Translations under genes and position numbers: made by a program
Assembly (NCBI GenBank): GCA_021323535.1
Contig: JAJONO010000017.1
Coordinates: 1 to 63,770 of the forward strand
Length of the DNA stretch: 63,770 nt
DNA from: Bacteroidota bacterium
GTDB taxonomy: Bacteria; Bacteroidota; Bacteroidia; B-17B0; Aurantibacillaceae
Direction of reading: 5' to 3'
Shown: piece after piece, positions 17,712-26,490 of the stretch
Layout of the letters: every line of letters starts with the position of its first letter
How positions within the stretch are numbered: position 1 is the first letter of the stretch
Notes under the pieces: generated by a model
Databases searched by the model: none
Told to the model about the DNA's origin: nothing
The model's input: only the letters and a program-made list of their open reading frames with translations

Positions 17712-18494
17712 TTACTTACCCTCATCGGCGGCGGCGTTATTACCACTTTGTATACCTAGTTCGGGTTTCTGCGGGTCGAACTTAATATCGTAGAAGGTTG
17801 AGCCTCTATGATAGCTAACCACTAGTGGCGCACTCTTATCCCAGTTAACAATAGGTTCTTTAGTCATGTTGGTGATTCCTTTTGTACAAGAAGTGATGGT
17901 CTTTTGTTTCCATTTTGCACGGTTTTCCTTGATGTTCCAACGGGCAAAGAACAATTTGATTTCTTTTCCGCTATTACATAATCCTCCGTCATTTCTTGAC
18001 TTGCTGAAAGACTCGACATATACAAGCGCAAATGTTGTATCTCCTTTGGTTTGTTCGAAAAGTAATTTCGAAACTTCAGGATCGCGTAACACCGAATCGT
18101 TTACGCAATAAACCAGGTTAGTGTCTTTATTTGCCAGGTTAATGCATAACTGAATTCTTTCTTTCGATCCTTTCTTTGGATATTTGGTAGAAACGTTAAA
18201 TGTTGCTGTTTTTCTTTTTATCTCCATTCTTAAAAGATTACGGAGCGAATCATTACTTCTTTTACGATCCTTATAATACACCTTTTTACCGGTCATGGCA
18301 TCAATTTCCATTTCCAGCGGAAGTGTTAGTTCCAGCTTAGCCATTGGATCAAGTTCTTCTTCTGGTTGATTGGCAGTAGAATCTACCGGGGCCGTGGTTT
18401 TACCTTTGGGGTTTTTACCACCTTTTTTGGTTTGTGCATCAACACCAATAGCTAATGTGCACAGAAATAAAACAAAAAATATCCTTTTAATCAT
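17712..18494 (-). CDS. Secreted protein of unknown function
   Basis: A 260-residue protein with a signal peptide (FFVLFLCTLAIGVDAQ). The next 40 residues are a low-complexity Lys/Pro/Glu linker, and the mature domain is basic and strand-rich, with cysteines in QLCINL, VYCVND, GLCNSG and TSCTKG that could form disulfides. No family is recognised. It begins divergently from the NTF2-like gene, 35 bases away, and is followed on the same strand by lpxK. Periplasmic or surface location is expected. Confidence 0.6.
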   Translation of the reverse strand: MIKRIFFVLFLCTLAIGVDAQTKKGGKNPKGKTTAPVDSTANQPEEELDPMAKLELTLPLEMEIDAMTGKKVYYKDRKRSNDSLRNLLRMEIKRKTATFNVSTKYPKKGSKERIQLCINLANKDTNLVYCVNDSVLRDPEVSKLLFEQTKGDTTFALVYVESFSKSRNDGGLCNSGKEIKLFFARWNIKENRAKWKQKTITSCTKGITNMTKEPIVNWDKSAPLVVSYHRGSTFYDIKFDPQKPELGIQSGNNAAADEGK

Positions 18495-18529
18495 GGTATG
18501 AAGTTAAATAATAAAATTAATTTTAAAAA

Positions 18530-18892
18530 ATGAATTCTCATAAAAACAAAGTCATTGCGCAGCAGTGGCTAAATGCCTTTAACATCAAGGATATTGAGGC
18601 TCTCCTGTCACTTTACAACAATAATGCCAATCATTATAGTCCTAAACTAAAACAACGAATTCCTGAAACAAAAGGATTGATCAAGGGTAAAGACGCGCTA
18701 CGTGAGTGGTGGCTAGATGCATTTGAACGTTTGCCAAGCCTGAATTACGAGCCTGTTAAACTGACTGCCGATGATGAGCAGGTTTTTATTGAGTATATAA
18801 GGCATGTTAACGGAGAAGAGGATTTAAGAGTTGGCGAAGTATTACAAATAGAAAACCAATTGATTGTTTTTTCGCGTGTTTATCACGGTTAG
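18530..18892 (+). CDS. SnoaL-like / NTF2-like nuclear-transport-factor-2 family protein
   Basis: A 120-residue single domain with the NTF2 cone layout: a first helix (QQWLNAFNIKDIEALLSLY), the start of the sheet (NANHYSPK), a loop with GKDALREWWLDAFERLP, and a closing strand pair (VFIEYIRHVNGEE, VGEVLQIENQLIVFSRVYHG). SnoaL-type proteins include cyclases, isomerases and binding proteins; no catalytic assignment is possible here. Cytoplasmic. Confidence 0.75.
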   Translation: MNSHKNKVIAQQWLNAFNIKDIEALLSLYNNNANHYSPKLKQRIPETKGLIKGKDALREWWLDAFERLPSLNYEPVKLTADDEQVFIEYIRHVNGEEDLRVGEVLQIENQLIVFSRVYHG

Positions 18893-18934
18893 CGAAGAGT
18901 TAACAGAAAGAATGAACAGTACGGCAAGTAGTAA

Positions 18935-19570
18935 TTAAAACTGCCCGGATTCTACAAGCTTTACAGCTCGTTCAATCATAACATCTCTTTGCGCCCCATC
19001 GTATTCATGTTTCATGGTGTTTCCGAACAAGCGTGCCAGCGCCTGCCACATAGCGGCCTGGAAAGCGCCGCGCATTTCTTTTACAATTTCGTAAGTGGTT
19101 TTGCCGCTTTCCCTGTCTATGAGTTTCATTAATATCTCGCCCTGAGGAACCGTTAATTCCTTTAACACACCTTCAAATTCTTTACGAAGATCTTTTTCGC
19201 ACATTTTCAAATATGTTTTTCTCATTTCTTCATTGGGCATTTTTTCAAGTACCATGTCGTACTCTTTTAGTTTTGCAGCGGCAAGAATAGCATAAGGATA
19301 ACAGATCTTCACGTCTTTTTTTACACGTGTCCAGAGAATATATTCTTTCGGAGTTTTATAGATATAATTGGTTTCTACCGAAATGGTGTTGAGATCAAAA
19401 ACAGGAATGGTATCGCCGTCTACTATTTCGGCACGGCAACGATAACCTTCTTCGGGAGCTATTGTAAGATCGTGTATGTTGGCGCTTTGAGACATACAGG
19501 AAGCAGCGCTCACAAACAGATCAAAAACAATGATAATGATTTTTATATGTTTGAAAAAACTCCCCGGCAT
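18935..19570 (-). CDS. DUF4294 family secreted protein
   Basis: A 211-residue protein with an N-terminal hydrophobic segment and a probable signal peptide or lipobox ending in SAASC. The core matches the pattern I recall for DUF4294, a Bacteroidota-restricted family: YPYAILAAAKLKE, EKDLRKEFEGVLKELT, QGEILMKLIDRESGKTTYE and then FQAAMWQALARLFGN. Function unknown; the family is usually found in the envelope. Same strand and directly upstream relation to no obvious partner: the next gene, accC, starts separately. Confidence 0.8.
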   Translation of the reverse strand: MPGSFFKHIKIIIIVFDLFVSAASCMSQSANIHDLTIAPEEGYRCRAEIVDGDTIPVFDLNTISVETNYIYKTPKEYILWTRVKKDVKICYPYAILAAAKLKEYDMVLEKMPNEEMRKTYLKMCEKDLRKEFEGVLKELTVPQGEILMKLIDRESGKTTYEIVKEMRGAFQAAMWQALARLFGNTMKHEYDGAQRDVMIERAVKLVESGQF

Positions 19571-19618
19571 ACAATCATTTATATAATTATACTCGAAAAG
19601 TAACCCTCAAGTTTCGTG

Positions 19619-21103
19619 CTAATTCAAGCGGCTGCTTTTCCATTTACTTTTTTTAACAGCTTCGGTAGACGTTTTAGCCACTGTTTTTCCTGAATTGTTA
19701 AAAGCAAGGGCCCCCGCAAGAGCGGCTATTTCATCCATTTCGCCCGAAAGAGCGTTGAGCATTTCAGGTTTAAAGTATTTACCTATAAAACCGGTATCGA
19801 ACTTTCCACTGGTAAAGGCTTCGTGTTTTAACACAAATGTGCAGAAGTCTAATGTTGTTTCAACACCAATTATTTTATAATCGGCAATAGCTCTTAACAT
19901 TTTATCAATGGCATCTTTACGGTCCTTTCCGTGAACCACCAACTTAGCAATCATTGGGTCATAAAAAATAGGAATATCCATTCCTTCTTCAAAGCCATCA
20001 TCCACACGAACACCCGGCCCGGCCGGTTTGCGGTAAACCAGTAGTTTTCCAATATCGGGTAAAAAATTATTGGCAGGATCCTCGGCACAAACACGTACTT
20101 CAAGTGAATGCCCTTTTATTTTAAGATCTTCCTGCGCGAAGCTCAGCTTTTCATTGCGCGCCACTTTTATCTGCTCTTTTACAAGATCTAGTCCCGTGAT
20201 CATTTCCGTAACCGGATGCTCTACCTGTAAACGCGTATTCATTTCGAGGAAATAAAAATTCATCTGGTCGTCGAGTAAAAACTCAACCGTACCGGCGCCG
20301 CTGTAATTACATGCTTTTGCAACATCCACAGCGCATTTACCCATTTTTTCGCGAAGCTCGGGAGTAAGCACGCTACTTGGAGCTTCTTCAACAACCTTCT
20401 GGTGACGGCGCTGAATGCTGCATTCGCGTTCGAAAAGATAAACACAATTGCCGTGATTATCCGCTAAGATCTGTATTTCAATGTGACGTGGCCCGCTGGC
20501 ATATTTCTCAATGAAAACAGCTCCGTTTCCGAAAGCGGAAATAGCTTCGCTCACAGCCAGCTTCATCTGTTCCTCTATTTCAGATTCTTTTTCCACCAGG
20601 CGCATTCCCTTTCCACCGCCACCTGCGCTCGCTTTAATAAGAAGAGGAAAACCCGTTTCCTTAGCTATTTTAACAGCCTCTTTCATATCACTGATGGCTC
20701 CATCTGAACCAGGGATCATTGGAACTTTATATTTTTTTGCGGTGGCTTTCGCGCTGAGTTTATCACCCATCATGTCCATGCTTTCGGCACTCGGACCAAT
20801 GAAAGTGATTCCCGCCTTCTTTACTTTTCTTGCAAATTCTGCATTCTCACTTAAGAACCCATAACCAGGGTGAATACCATCTACTCCTAATTGCTTACAT
20901 ACTTCCAGGATCGTATCACCTTTGAGATATGATTGCGCGCTTGGCGGTGGACCAATACAAACAGCTTCATCGGCATATTTTACAAATGGAGCGTTGCGAT
21001 CGGCCTCAGAAAAAACAGCAACTGTTTTAATTCCCATTTCACGTGCACTGCGCATCACTCTTAAAGCAATTTCTCCGCGGTTGGCTACTAAGATCTTCTT
21101 CAT
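19619..21103 (-). CDS. accC: Biotin carboxylase subunit of an acyl-CoA carboxylase
   Basis: ATP-grasp enzyme that carboxylates biotin on a carrier protein, the first half-reaction of acetyl- or propionyl-CoA carboxylation. It is 494 residues. N-terminal domain starts KILVANRGEIALRV; the ATP loop is KASAGGGGKGMR (about 156-167); the family site EMNTRLQVEHPVTE (about 288-301) and the VCAEDP segment follow. The C-terminal extension (about 40 residues, Lys/Ser/Thr-rich) is longer than the 450-residue housekeeping AccC, resembling subunits of propionyl-type carboxylases. A matching biotin carrier lies at 48524; carboxyltransferase is not in the window. Confidence 0.9.
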   Translation of the reverse strand: MKKILVANRGEIALRVMRSAREMGIKTVAVFSEADRNAPFVKYADEAVCIGPPPSAQSYLKGDTILEVCKQLGVDGIHPGYGFLSENAEFARKVKKAGITFIGPSAESMDMMGDKLSAKATAKKYKVPMIPGSDGAISDMKEAVKIAKETGFPLLIKASAGGGGKGMRLVEKESEIEEQMKLAVSEAISAFGNGAVFIEKYASGPRHIEIQILADNHGNCVYLFERECSIQRRHQKVVEEAPSSVLTPELREKMGKCAVDVAKACNYSGAGTVEFLLDDQMNFYFLEMNTRLQVEHPVTEMITGLDLVKEQIKVARNEKLSFAQEDLKIKGHSLEVRVCAEDPANNFLPDIGKLLVYRKPAGPGVRVDDGFEEGMDIPIFYDPMIAKLVVHGKDRKDAIDKMLRAIADYKIIGVETTLDFCTFVLKHEAFTSGKFDTGFIGKYFKPEMLNALSGEMDEIAALAGALAFNNSGKTVAKTSTEAVKKSKWKSSRLN

Positions 21104-21196
21104 ATAATCGGTATAAAACGGTGTTTGGTTAACCCGTTAAAGATAAAATTAAATAGAGTAAAAGCATTGATTTCTTTTCATTATTTTTAGTGCGAT

Positions 21197-21964
21197 TTGT
21201 TTTTCTACCTGTCTAAAATATTAGCCTTTCTTTTCTCACCACTGGTATGGGTTTTTATCCTTTTGTTGTGGTCTTTCCGTACAAAAATCGAAGGGCGTGG
21301 CAGAAAACTCAGAATTACCGCAGTTAGCATTCTTTACCTCTGCTGTAATTCTTTTTTTGTGGACGAATGTTTCAGAATGTGGGAACCAACTACCATTGAT
21401 CACGACCTTACACCAACAAAATATGATGGCGCTATAGTTTTAGGTGGAATAGGAGAAATAGATATGCGGCTCGAGAAAATTAATTTCGGATGGAGCGGCG
21501 ACAGATTGTTCCAGGTGATTCCGCATTACTATAGCGGAAAAATTAAAAAAATTATTTTTACAGGAGGTTCGGGCAGCATAGAGTTCCCGGAAAAAAAAGA
21601 AGGTTTTTACGTACAAAAATATCTGAAAAGCATTGGCGTTCCGGATTCTGCAATGGTGATAGAATCACAAAGCAAGAACACTTATGAGAATGCCATATTC
21701 ACAAAAAAAATGATGGACAGCCTGGGATTAAAAGGCAATTATTTACTGGTTACGTCGGCTTACCACATGCCGCGTGCCATGGCTGTTTTCAAAAAAGCGG
21801 GATATACCAATCTTACGCCTTACCTCACCAATCGGATGAGTGGCGCAAGAAGGTTTACACCGGATCATTTACTGATACCGAACCCGAATGCACTCTTTAG
21901 CCTGCAGTTCCTTATCCACGAATGGATGGGGTACATTACTTACAAGCTAAAGGGATATGCATAA
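21197..21964 (+). CDS. YdcF/ElyC-like membrane protein (DUF218)
   Basis: A 255-residue protein with two N-terminal membrane helices (FLSKILAFLFSPLVWVFILLLW and ITAVSILYLCCNSFF), then a soluble DUF218 domain. Domain signatures include DGAIVLGG, FTGGSGS, ESQSKNTYENAIF and LLVTSAYHMPRAMAVFKKAG. Family members such as ElyC act in envelope or peptidoglycan precursor homeostasis. The start is TTG in a weak context; an alternative start cannot be excluded. The next gene starts 8 bases before its end, so translation is coupled. Confidence 0.8.
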   Translation: MFFYLSKILAFLFSPLVWVFILLLWSFRTKIEGRGRKLRITAVSILYLCCNSFFVDECFRMWEPTTIDHDLTPTKYDGAIVLGGIGEIDMRLEKINFGWSGDRLFQVIPHYYSGKIKKIIFTGGSGSIEFPEKKEGFYVQKYLKSIGVPDSAMVIESQSKNTYENAIFTKKMMDSLGLKGNYLLVTSAYHMPRAMAVFKKAGYTNLTPYLTNRMSGARRFTPDHLLIPNPNALFSLQFLIHEWMGYITYKLKGYA

Positions 21965-23240
21965 TTTTAAAGAAGACTTACTACAATTTATCTGGCAATA
22001 CAAATTACTAAAACCTCTTCCGCTGATCACCCGATCGGGAAAAGAAATTGCCGTGCTTCATCCGGGAGAACTGAACAAGGATTCTGGTCCCGATTTTTTT
22101 AACGCAAAGATCCGTATTAACGACATTATTCTTGCCGGAAATATTGAGCTACACATTCGCAGCAGCGACTGGATGAAACACAACCATCAACATGATAAGA
22201 ATTACGACAATCTTATTTTACATGTAGTGTATGAAGATGACAAAGAAGTTCATCAGAACAAAAATCATAATGTAGAAATACTGGAGATAAAATACCTGGT
22301 GCCTCAACGCCTCCTTAACAATTATAGTTCCATGATGGGTTCAAAGCAAACCCTGGCCTGCGGCAATCAGTTGGCGCATGTGAACGACCTTAAATTTACT
22401 TCGTGGCTTCAACGTATGTTTGTAGAGCGACTTGAGCACAAGCTCGAGTGGATAAATGATGTATTTGAAAGTTTTGAAGGCAATTATGGACAAACGTTTT
22501 ACATTCTATTAATGCGCAATTTTGGCTTTAAGGTCAATTCCGTTCCGTTCGAATTACTTGCGCGTCAGCTTCCATTAACAACACTCTTAAAGCATTCCGA
22601 TAACCTGGTTCAGTTAGAAAGTCTGCTGTTTGGCATGGGAGGTTTGCTTGAAGAGCAATTTACCGATCCTTACATTCTAAAACTCCAGAATGAATTTGAA
22701 TACTTACGAAACAAATACCGTTTAACACCTCTAAGGAAAGAACTTTTCAAATTCTCTAAACTTCGTCCTGCCAATTTTGCCACGGTAAGACTCGCGCAAC
22801 TGGCCCGGCTCATTCATCTGCATCCGGAAATGTTTCAGGGGCCGCATTATTTTAACACTTTCGAGAAAATTGAAGTCTGCCTCAAAATGCAGCCTGAGGG
22901 TTATTGGAAAAACCATTACATGCCCGACGGAAAAAAGGTAAACAAGGCATTAAACTTTGGCTATGAATCTGTATCCAATATTATCATTAATACTTTTGCG
23001 CCTTTCTTTTTCTTTTATTGGAAAAAAACAGGTTTAGGTGAGTTTGAAAATGTGCCATTTGAGCTGATGGAACGTTGCGGATTTGAAAAAAACGTTAAAA
23101 CAAATGTGTTCAGCGCCAGGAAAGAAATGTATAAAAATGCGGGTGACAGTCAGGCTTTAATCCATTTACTGGACAACTATTGCACAAAGCGTAAATGTCT
23201 GAATTGCGGTATTGCGGCAGCCATTTTAAAATCTCCATGA
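21957..23240 (+). CDS. DUF2851 family protein
   Basis: A 427-residue soluble protein of a family widespread in Bacteroidota, with unknown function. Recognition rests on the N-terminal block (EDLLQFIWQY, then LHPGELNKDSGPDFFNAKIRI), on GNIELHIRSSDWMKH and on YDNLILHVVYE. The C-terminal part ends with a cysteine motif (CTKRKCLNCG) compatible with metal binding. Overlaps the YdcF-like gene by 8 bases. No interaction partner can be named. Confidence 0.85.
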   Translation: MHNFKEDLLQFIWQYKLLKPLPLITRSGKEIAVLHPGELNKDSGPDFFNAKIRINDIILAGNIELHIRSSDWMKHNHQHDKNYDNLILHVVYEDDKEVHQNKNHNVEILEIKYLVPQRLLNNYSSMMGSKQTLACGNQLAHVNDLKFTSWLQRMFVERLEHKLEWINDVFESFEGNYGQTFYILLMRNFGFKVNSVPFELLARQLPLTTLLKHSDNLVQLESLLFGMGGLLEEQFTDPYILKLQNEFEYLRNKYRLTPLRKELFKFSKLRPANFATVRLAQLARLIHLHPEMFQGPHYFNTFEKIEVCLKMQPEGYWKNHYMPDGKKVNKALNFGYESVSNIIINTFAPFFFFYWKKTGLGEFENVPFELMERCGFEKNVKTNVFSARKEMYKNAGDSQALIHLLDNYCTKRKCLNCGIAAAILKSP

Positions 23241-23261
23241 TTTTACTTATTTTTGTTTATT

Positions 23262-23498
23262 ATGATCAGTAAGATAGTTCAGTGGTTTGAACAAAAGGCA
23301 TTTGGTGTTTGTGCATGGTGGGGGAAAAAACTCGGCATCGACACAACAACCATTCGCATGTATTTTATTTATCTCTCCTTTTTTACGTTCGGAAGTCCGA
23401 TCATTATTTATTTTATAATGGCGTTTATTCTTGAACATAAAAATTACTTCAAACCTTTTTACATGAAAAAACGCAGAAGCGTTTGGGACATTGAATAA
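23262..23498 (+). CDS. PspC-domain small membrane protein
   Basis: A 78-residue inner-membrane protein of the PspC (phage-shock) family. After a basic start it has the pattern WGKKLGIDTTTIRMYFIYLSF, then FGSPIIIYFIMAFILEH, which is the PspC signature of a helix entering the membrane followed by a hydrophobic helix. The ATG at 23262 is preferred to a TTG nine bases earlier. In other bacteria PspC senses membrane stress; no PspA is nearby, so the role here is unclear. Confidence 0.75.
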   Translation: MISKIVQWFEQKAFGVCAWWGKKLGIDTTTIRMYFIYLSFFTFGSPIIIYFIMAFILEHKNYFKPFYMKKRRSVWDIE

Positions 23499-23512
23499 TT
23501 TAAACAAATTCT

Positions 23513-24403
23513 ATGCAAAAACTTTTTACACTTTCGCTTGCAGTTGCAACTACCTTTTGCTTCGGCCAATCTGTTTCTGTTAGAGAAACCAACGAGAAAT
23601 TCAGTACTGGCAATCAAAGCGCCGTTGGTACAACTATCCTGGAAAACAATGCCGATGATGTAATTAACGAATGGAAAAAAGTGTTGAAAGATTTTAAATA
23701 TGAAAAGGTGAAGGACAAAGACAATGAAGTTTTTGGCGATAATATCCTGATCAAAGACTGGGGAAATAATCCGGTTGACTTCTACACAAAATTTGAAGAA
23801 GATAAAAAAGCGAAAACCGTAAAAATGGCGGTGGCTGTTGACCTTGGAGGAACTTACCTTACTTCGGCGGGCGACAAAGAAAAATACAAGTTCGTTGAGA
23901 AAATGGTAAAGGACTTTGCAATAAAAATGACAAAGGCCCCAATGGAAGAAGCTGTAAGAGCTGCTGAAAAAACCTTAGGTAAGCTGGAGGACGATCAGAA
24001 AGATTTAGAAAAGGATAAGAAGAATTTACAGGAAGACATTGTTAACTACAAAAATAAAATTACCAAAGCTGAAAAGGATATTACGGTAAAAGACGGTGAG
24101 ATTGAAAAGAAAAAAGCGGAGGTAAACGTTCAGAAAAAAGTTGTGGATGCAAGTTCCGACGCTGTTAGCGAACAGGCTAAGTCATCTAAAAAAATCTACG
24201 AAAAATTACAGAACCAACTTGAAGATCTTGAAAAGGACAGAAAAAATCTGAAAGATGATGTTACTGATAATAATAAAAAGATTAAAAAAGCAGAAGAAGA
24301 CATTAAGAAAAACGAAGATGCTCAGGTAAAGAAAAAAGAAGAAATTGAAAAACAAAAAACAAATGTTGCCAACGCCAAAAAGAAACTGGAAGGCGTTAAC
24401 TGA
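23513..24403 (+). CDS. Secreted coiled-coil protein of unknown function
   Basis: A 296-residue protein with a signal peptide (LFTLSLAVATTFCFGQ), an N-terminal folded region of about 130 residues (VINEWKKVLKDFKYEK; KMAVAVDLGGTYLT), then about 150 residues of strongly charged heptad-like sequence (Lys/Glu/Asp rich), predicted as a long coiled coil. Two copies of a related stretch are visible: DLEKDKKNLQEDIVNYKNKI and DLEKDRKNLKDDVTDNNKKI, suggesting an internal duplication of about 75 residues. Follows the PspC gene by 14 bases, likely in one transcript. No family recognised. Confidence 0.65.
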   Translation: MQKLFTLSLAVATTFCFGQSVSVRETNEKFSTGNQSAVGTTILENNADDVINEWKKVLKDFKYEKVKDKDNEVFGDNILIKDWGNNPVDFYTKFEEDKKAKTVKMAVAVDLGGTYLTSAGDKEKYKFVEKMVKDFAIKMTKAPMEEAVRAAEKTLGKLEDDQKDLEKDKKNLQEDIVNYKNKITKAEKDITVKDGEIEKKKAEVNVQKKVVDASSDAVSEQAKSSKKIYEKLQNQLEDLEKDRKNLKDDVTDNNKKIKKAEEDIKKNEDAQVKKKEEIEKQKTNVANAKKKLEGVN

Positions 24404-24836
24404 TTTCTTTTATTAGATAAGTTGTGCCGTTAATTTCAGCCTTATCATTCTGTTCTAATCCCATTAATTTATTTCCGAGAGGAGATTGCGGTGAAATAAC
24501 ATAAACACCCGTATCTGTTTTTCCCAATGCAATTGCAATAAAGAAAGATCCTTTGTCTGTTTTCACAAGACTCCCCTTTACTACCTTTTCAGAAAATAAA
24601 CTAATATCAATCCTTTCCAGTTCTGTTTTCTGGCTTGAAAGTTCCTTTAACTGATTACCCAGTTTTTCGCGCTCCAACTGCATCATGGCCCGCGATGTTT
24701 CATGTTTGTCTCCCGCAGTACTTTTAGTTTCGTTTTGAATAGCTTCTTCAATTGCATTTATGGAATTACCGAGTTCCTGCATCTTAACATTAAGAAGCGA
24801 AACACATTGACTGAACAGAGCTTGTTTGGGCGACAT
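24396..24836 (-). CDS. GreA/GreB C-terminal-domain-like protein
   Basis: A 146-residue cytoplasmic protein: N-terminal helical hairpin-like region (AIEEAIQNETKSTAGDKHETSRAMM split by loops) and a C-terminal beta domain with VISPQSPLGNKLMGLEQND, which matches the GreA/GreB C-terminal pattern ISP-x-SPLG. The canonical transcript-cleavage acidic tip is not clearly recognisable, so it may bind RNA polymerase as a Gre-like regulator without cleavage activity. Such genes are often misannotated as 3-oxoacyl-ACP synthases. Convergent with the coiled-coil gene, with an 8-base overlap. Confidence 0.7.
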   Translation of the reverse strand: MSPKQALFSQCVSLLNVKMQELGNSINAIEEAIQNETKSTAGDKHETSRAMMQLEREKLGNQLKELSSQKTELERIDISLFSEKVVKGSLVKTDKGSFFIAIALGKTDTGVYVISPQSPLGNKLMGLEQNDKAEINGTTYLIKEIS

Positions 24837-24868
24837 TTTGCTACAAAAATAATATTATCTTAGTATAC

Positions 24869-25387
24869 ATGGAAACAGAACGTAAATACCAGTATGAACA
24901 AGGTTGGTTTTTTATAATTGTGGGTATTTTATTCTGCGGACCAGCGGTTCCATTTCTTGTGGTAACTGCCATAGAGAATAGAACCGAGCTTTTGATTAAT
25001 GGCTTTATTCACCTATCGGAAATTCCAACTTCCATTCTTTTTCTTTTGGGAGCGTCGCTTTTTGCATTCATGTTCCTTTCTGCAATAAGGTCTTTATTCT
25101 TAAAACTGAGAAGTAAAAATTACCTGGTCATTAATTCAACTGAAATTATAATTCCGCCCAAAGATTCATCGTTTGGAGCAAGGCGTATCCCGGTAATTGT
25201 TCCTTTCAAAGAAATTACAAACGTAGAAGAAATTCAATTGAGTAAGAAACAATTTATGTTGTATGTTACTTCCACAAATGTAAAAGCAACAATTTCTTCA
25301 GGAAAAATGAAAGCTAAACAGGAGTATGAAGAAGTAAAAACAATTATTTCAGGGCGCCTGCACAAAGAAGGTAGCGTTAAATTTTAA
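24869..25387 (+). CDS. Two-span membrane protein of unknown function
   Basis: A 172-residue protein with two hydrophobic helices (WFFIIVGILFCGPAVPFLVV and TSILFLLGASLFAFMFLSA) and a C-terminal cytoplasmic domain (STEIIIPPKDSSF; VPFKEITNVEEIQ; YVTSTNVKATISS) reminiscent of PH-like bPH domains of bacterial membrane proteins. That likeness is by strand pattern only. It is divergent from the Gre-like gene and stands alone. Confidence 0.55.
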   Translation: METERKYQYEQGWFFIIVGILFCGPAVPFLVVTAIENRTELLINGFIHLSEIPTSILFLLGASLFAFMFLSAIRSLFLKLRSKNYLVINSTEIIIPPKDSSFGARRIPVIVPFKEITNVEEIQLSKKQFMLYVTSTNVKATISSGKMKAKQEYEEVKTIISGRLHKEGSVKF

Positions 25388-25501
25388 TTCTAATAGCTGT
25401 AACATCATCTGGTTGTCCTTATTCACCGCACCATCCAGAAAACTGCCTCCCTGTTTTCTTTTTCCAATATGGATCGTTATATTTGAGTAAACGCTTTACC
25501 T

Positions 25502-26470
25502 ATGAAACATCTTATTATAACAGCAGACGATTATGGGGTTTTTCCGGCCATTAACCAGGCAGTTATTGAAGCGGCACAAGCCCGGAAATTAAATTCTGTG
25601 GCAGCTCTGATGAATTATGATAGAGAAGATGGCAAGAGCTATAACAGCTCCATTGAAAATCTTAAACTACTCCTTGATCAAACCAGTGGCGACATTGAAG
25701 TTGGTTGCCATCTTACAATTACTTCGGGCAAACCTGTTACCGGAGATAAAATGGCTTTTGCCTGCGATAATGAGGGGAATTTTCTGACGTATACTGAAAT
25801 GCGCAACTATAAGCAGCCTGAAGAACTTAAAGCTTTAAAAGAGGAGTTGTGTGAGCAGATAAAACGAATGGAAATAAACTCGTTTAAACCTAAGCATCTA
25901 ACGAATCATCACAACTCGCTTACATTATTCCGCCATCATTTTGACATTTACATGGAAGTGGCGCGGCTGTTTAACCTTCCGATGCGCTCAACTGTTGTTG
26001 AGCCAACCGGGAAACAGAATTTTTATCTTAAATTTTTAAATCACACACTACAGGATGATATTCACGCTATTGATCGTAATGAAATGAAGAAGTTTGCTGA
26101 CGAAATAAATGAGCACTTTACCAAGAATGCCAATGGCATAAAATCTCCTCATAAAGTTGATAGTCGTCATTATGGCCCGTTGAACTTTCTTCCTCTTGTA
26201 CGAATGGCGGAGTTGGCTTTTGTGGCTCAGAAAAAAAATCAACTTGATAGTTTATATCAATCTTTTAATTCATCGGAAGCTTCAAGCCTGGAGCTAATGT
26301 TACATCTCGCTAAAGCGACCGGCATAAAAGTGGAGCGGGATAACGAGTTAAAATATACGGGTATTGATAAAAGTTATTTCGATAGCCGCGCCATTGAGTT
26401 CCGATCCATTATGAATTACGATATGAGTTCGTGGAACGGCGTTGAAGTAAAAGGCTGGGGGCAGCTATAG
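25502..26470 (+). CDS. ChbG/HpnK (YdjC)-family carbohydrate deacetylase
   Basis: Metal-dependent deacetylase of 322 residues. The N-terminal signature LIITADDYGV (Asp-Asp metal pair, residues 8-9) is diagnostic, with further metal and catalytic positions in GCHLTITSGKPV and in HLTNHHNSLTLF. Family members remove N-acetyl groups from chitobiose-type sugars, or act in hopanoid synthesis (HpnK). No sugar-uptake or hopanoid genes are adjacent, so the substrate is unknown. A TATATTTG element at 25478-25485 precedes it. Confidence 0.85.
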   Translation: MKHLIITADDYGVFPAINQAVIEAAQARKLNSVAALMNYDREDGKSYNSSIENLKLLLDQTSGDIEVGCHLTITSGKPVTGDKMAFACDNEGNFLTYTEMRNYKQPEELKALKEELCEQIKRMEINSFKPKHLTNHHNSLTLFRHHFDIYMEVARLFNLPMRSTVVEPTGKQNFYLKFLNHTLQDDIHAIDRNEMKKFADEINEHFTKNANGIKSPHKVDSRHYGPLNFLPLVRMAELAFVAQKKNQLDSLYQSFNSSEASSLELMLHLAKATGIKVERDNELKYTGIDKSYFDSRAIEFRSIMNYDMSSWNGVEVKGWGQL

Positions 26471-26490
26471 ATACTTATTGTATCTTATTT
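26469..26490. terminator. Weak bidirectional hairpin over convergent stop codons
   Basis: A 6-bp stem AGATAC / GTATCT with a 5-base loop, T-rich on the plus-strand side (TTATTTATT). The deacetylase stop TAG lies in its left arm and the kelch stop begins at its right arm. Short, so its strength is doubtful. Confidence 0.4.

Noticed and set aside
19619-21103. Pyruvate carboxylase or fused biotin carboxylase-carrier protein
   Set aside because: Only the carboxylase domains are present; no biotinylation motif or carboxyltransferase follows within the frame.
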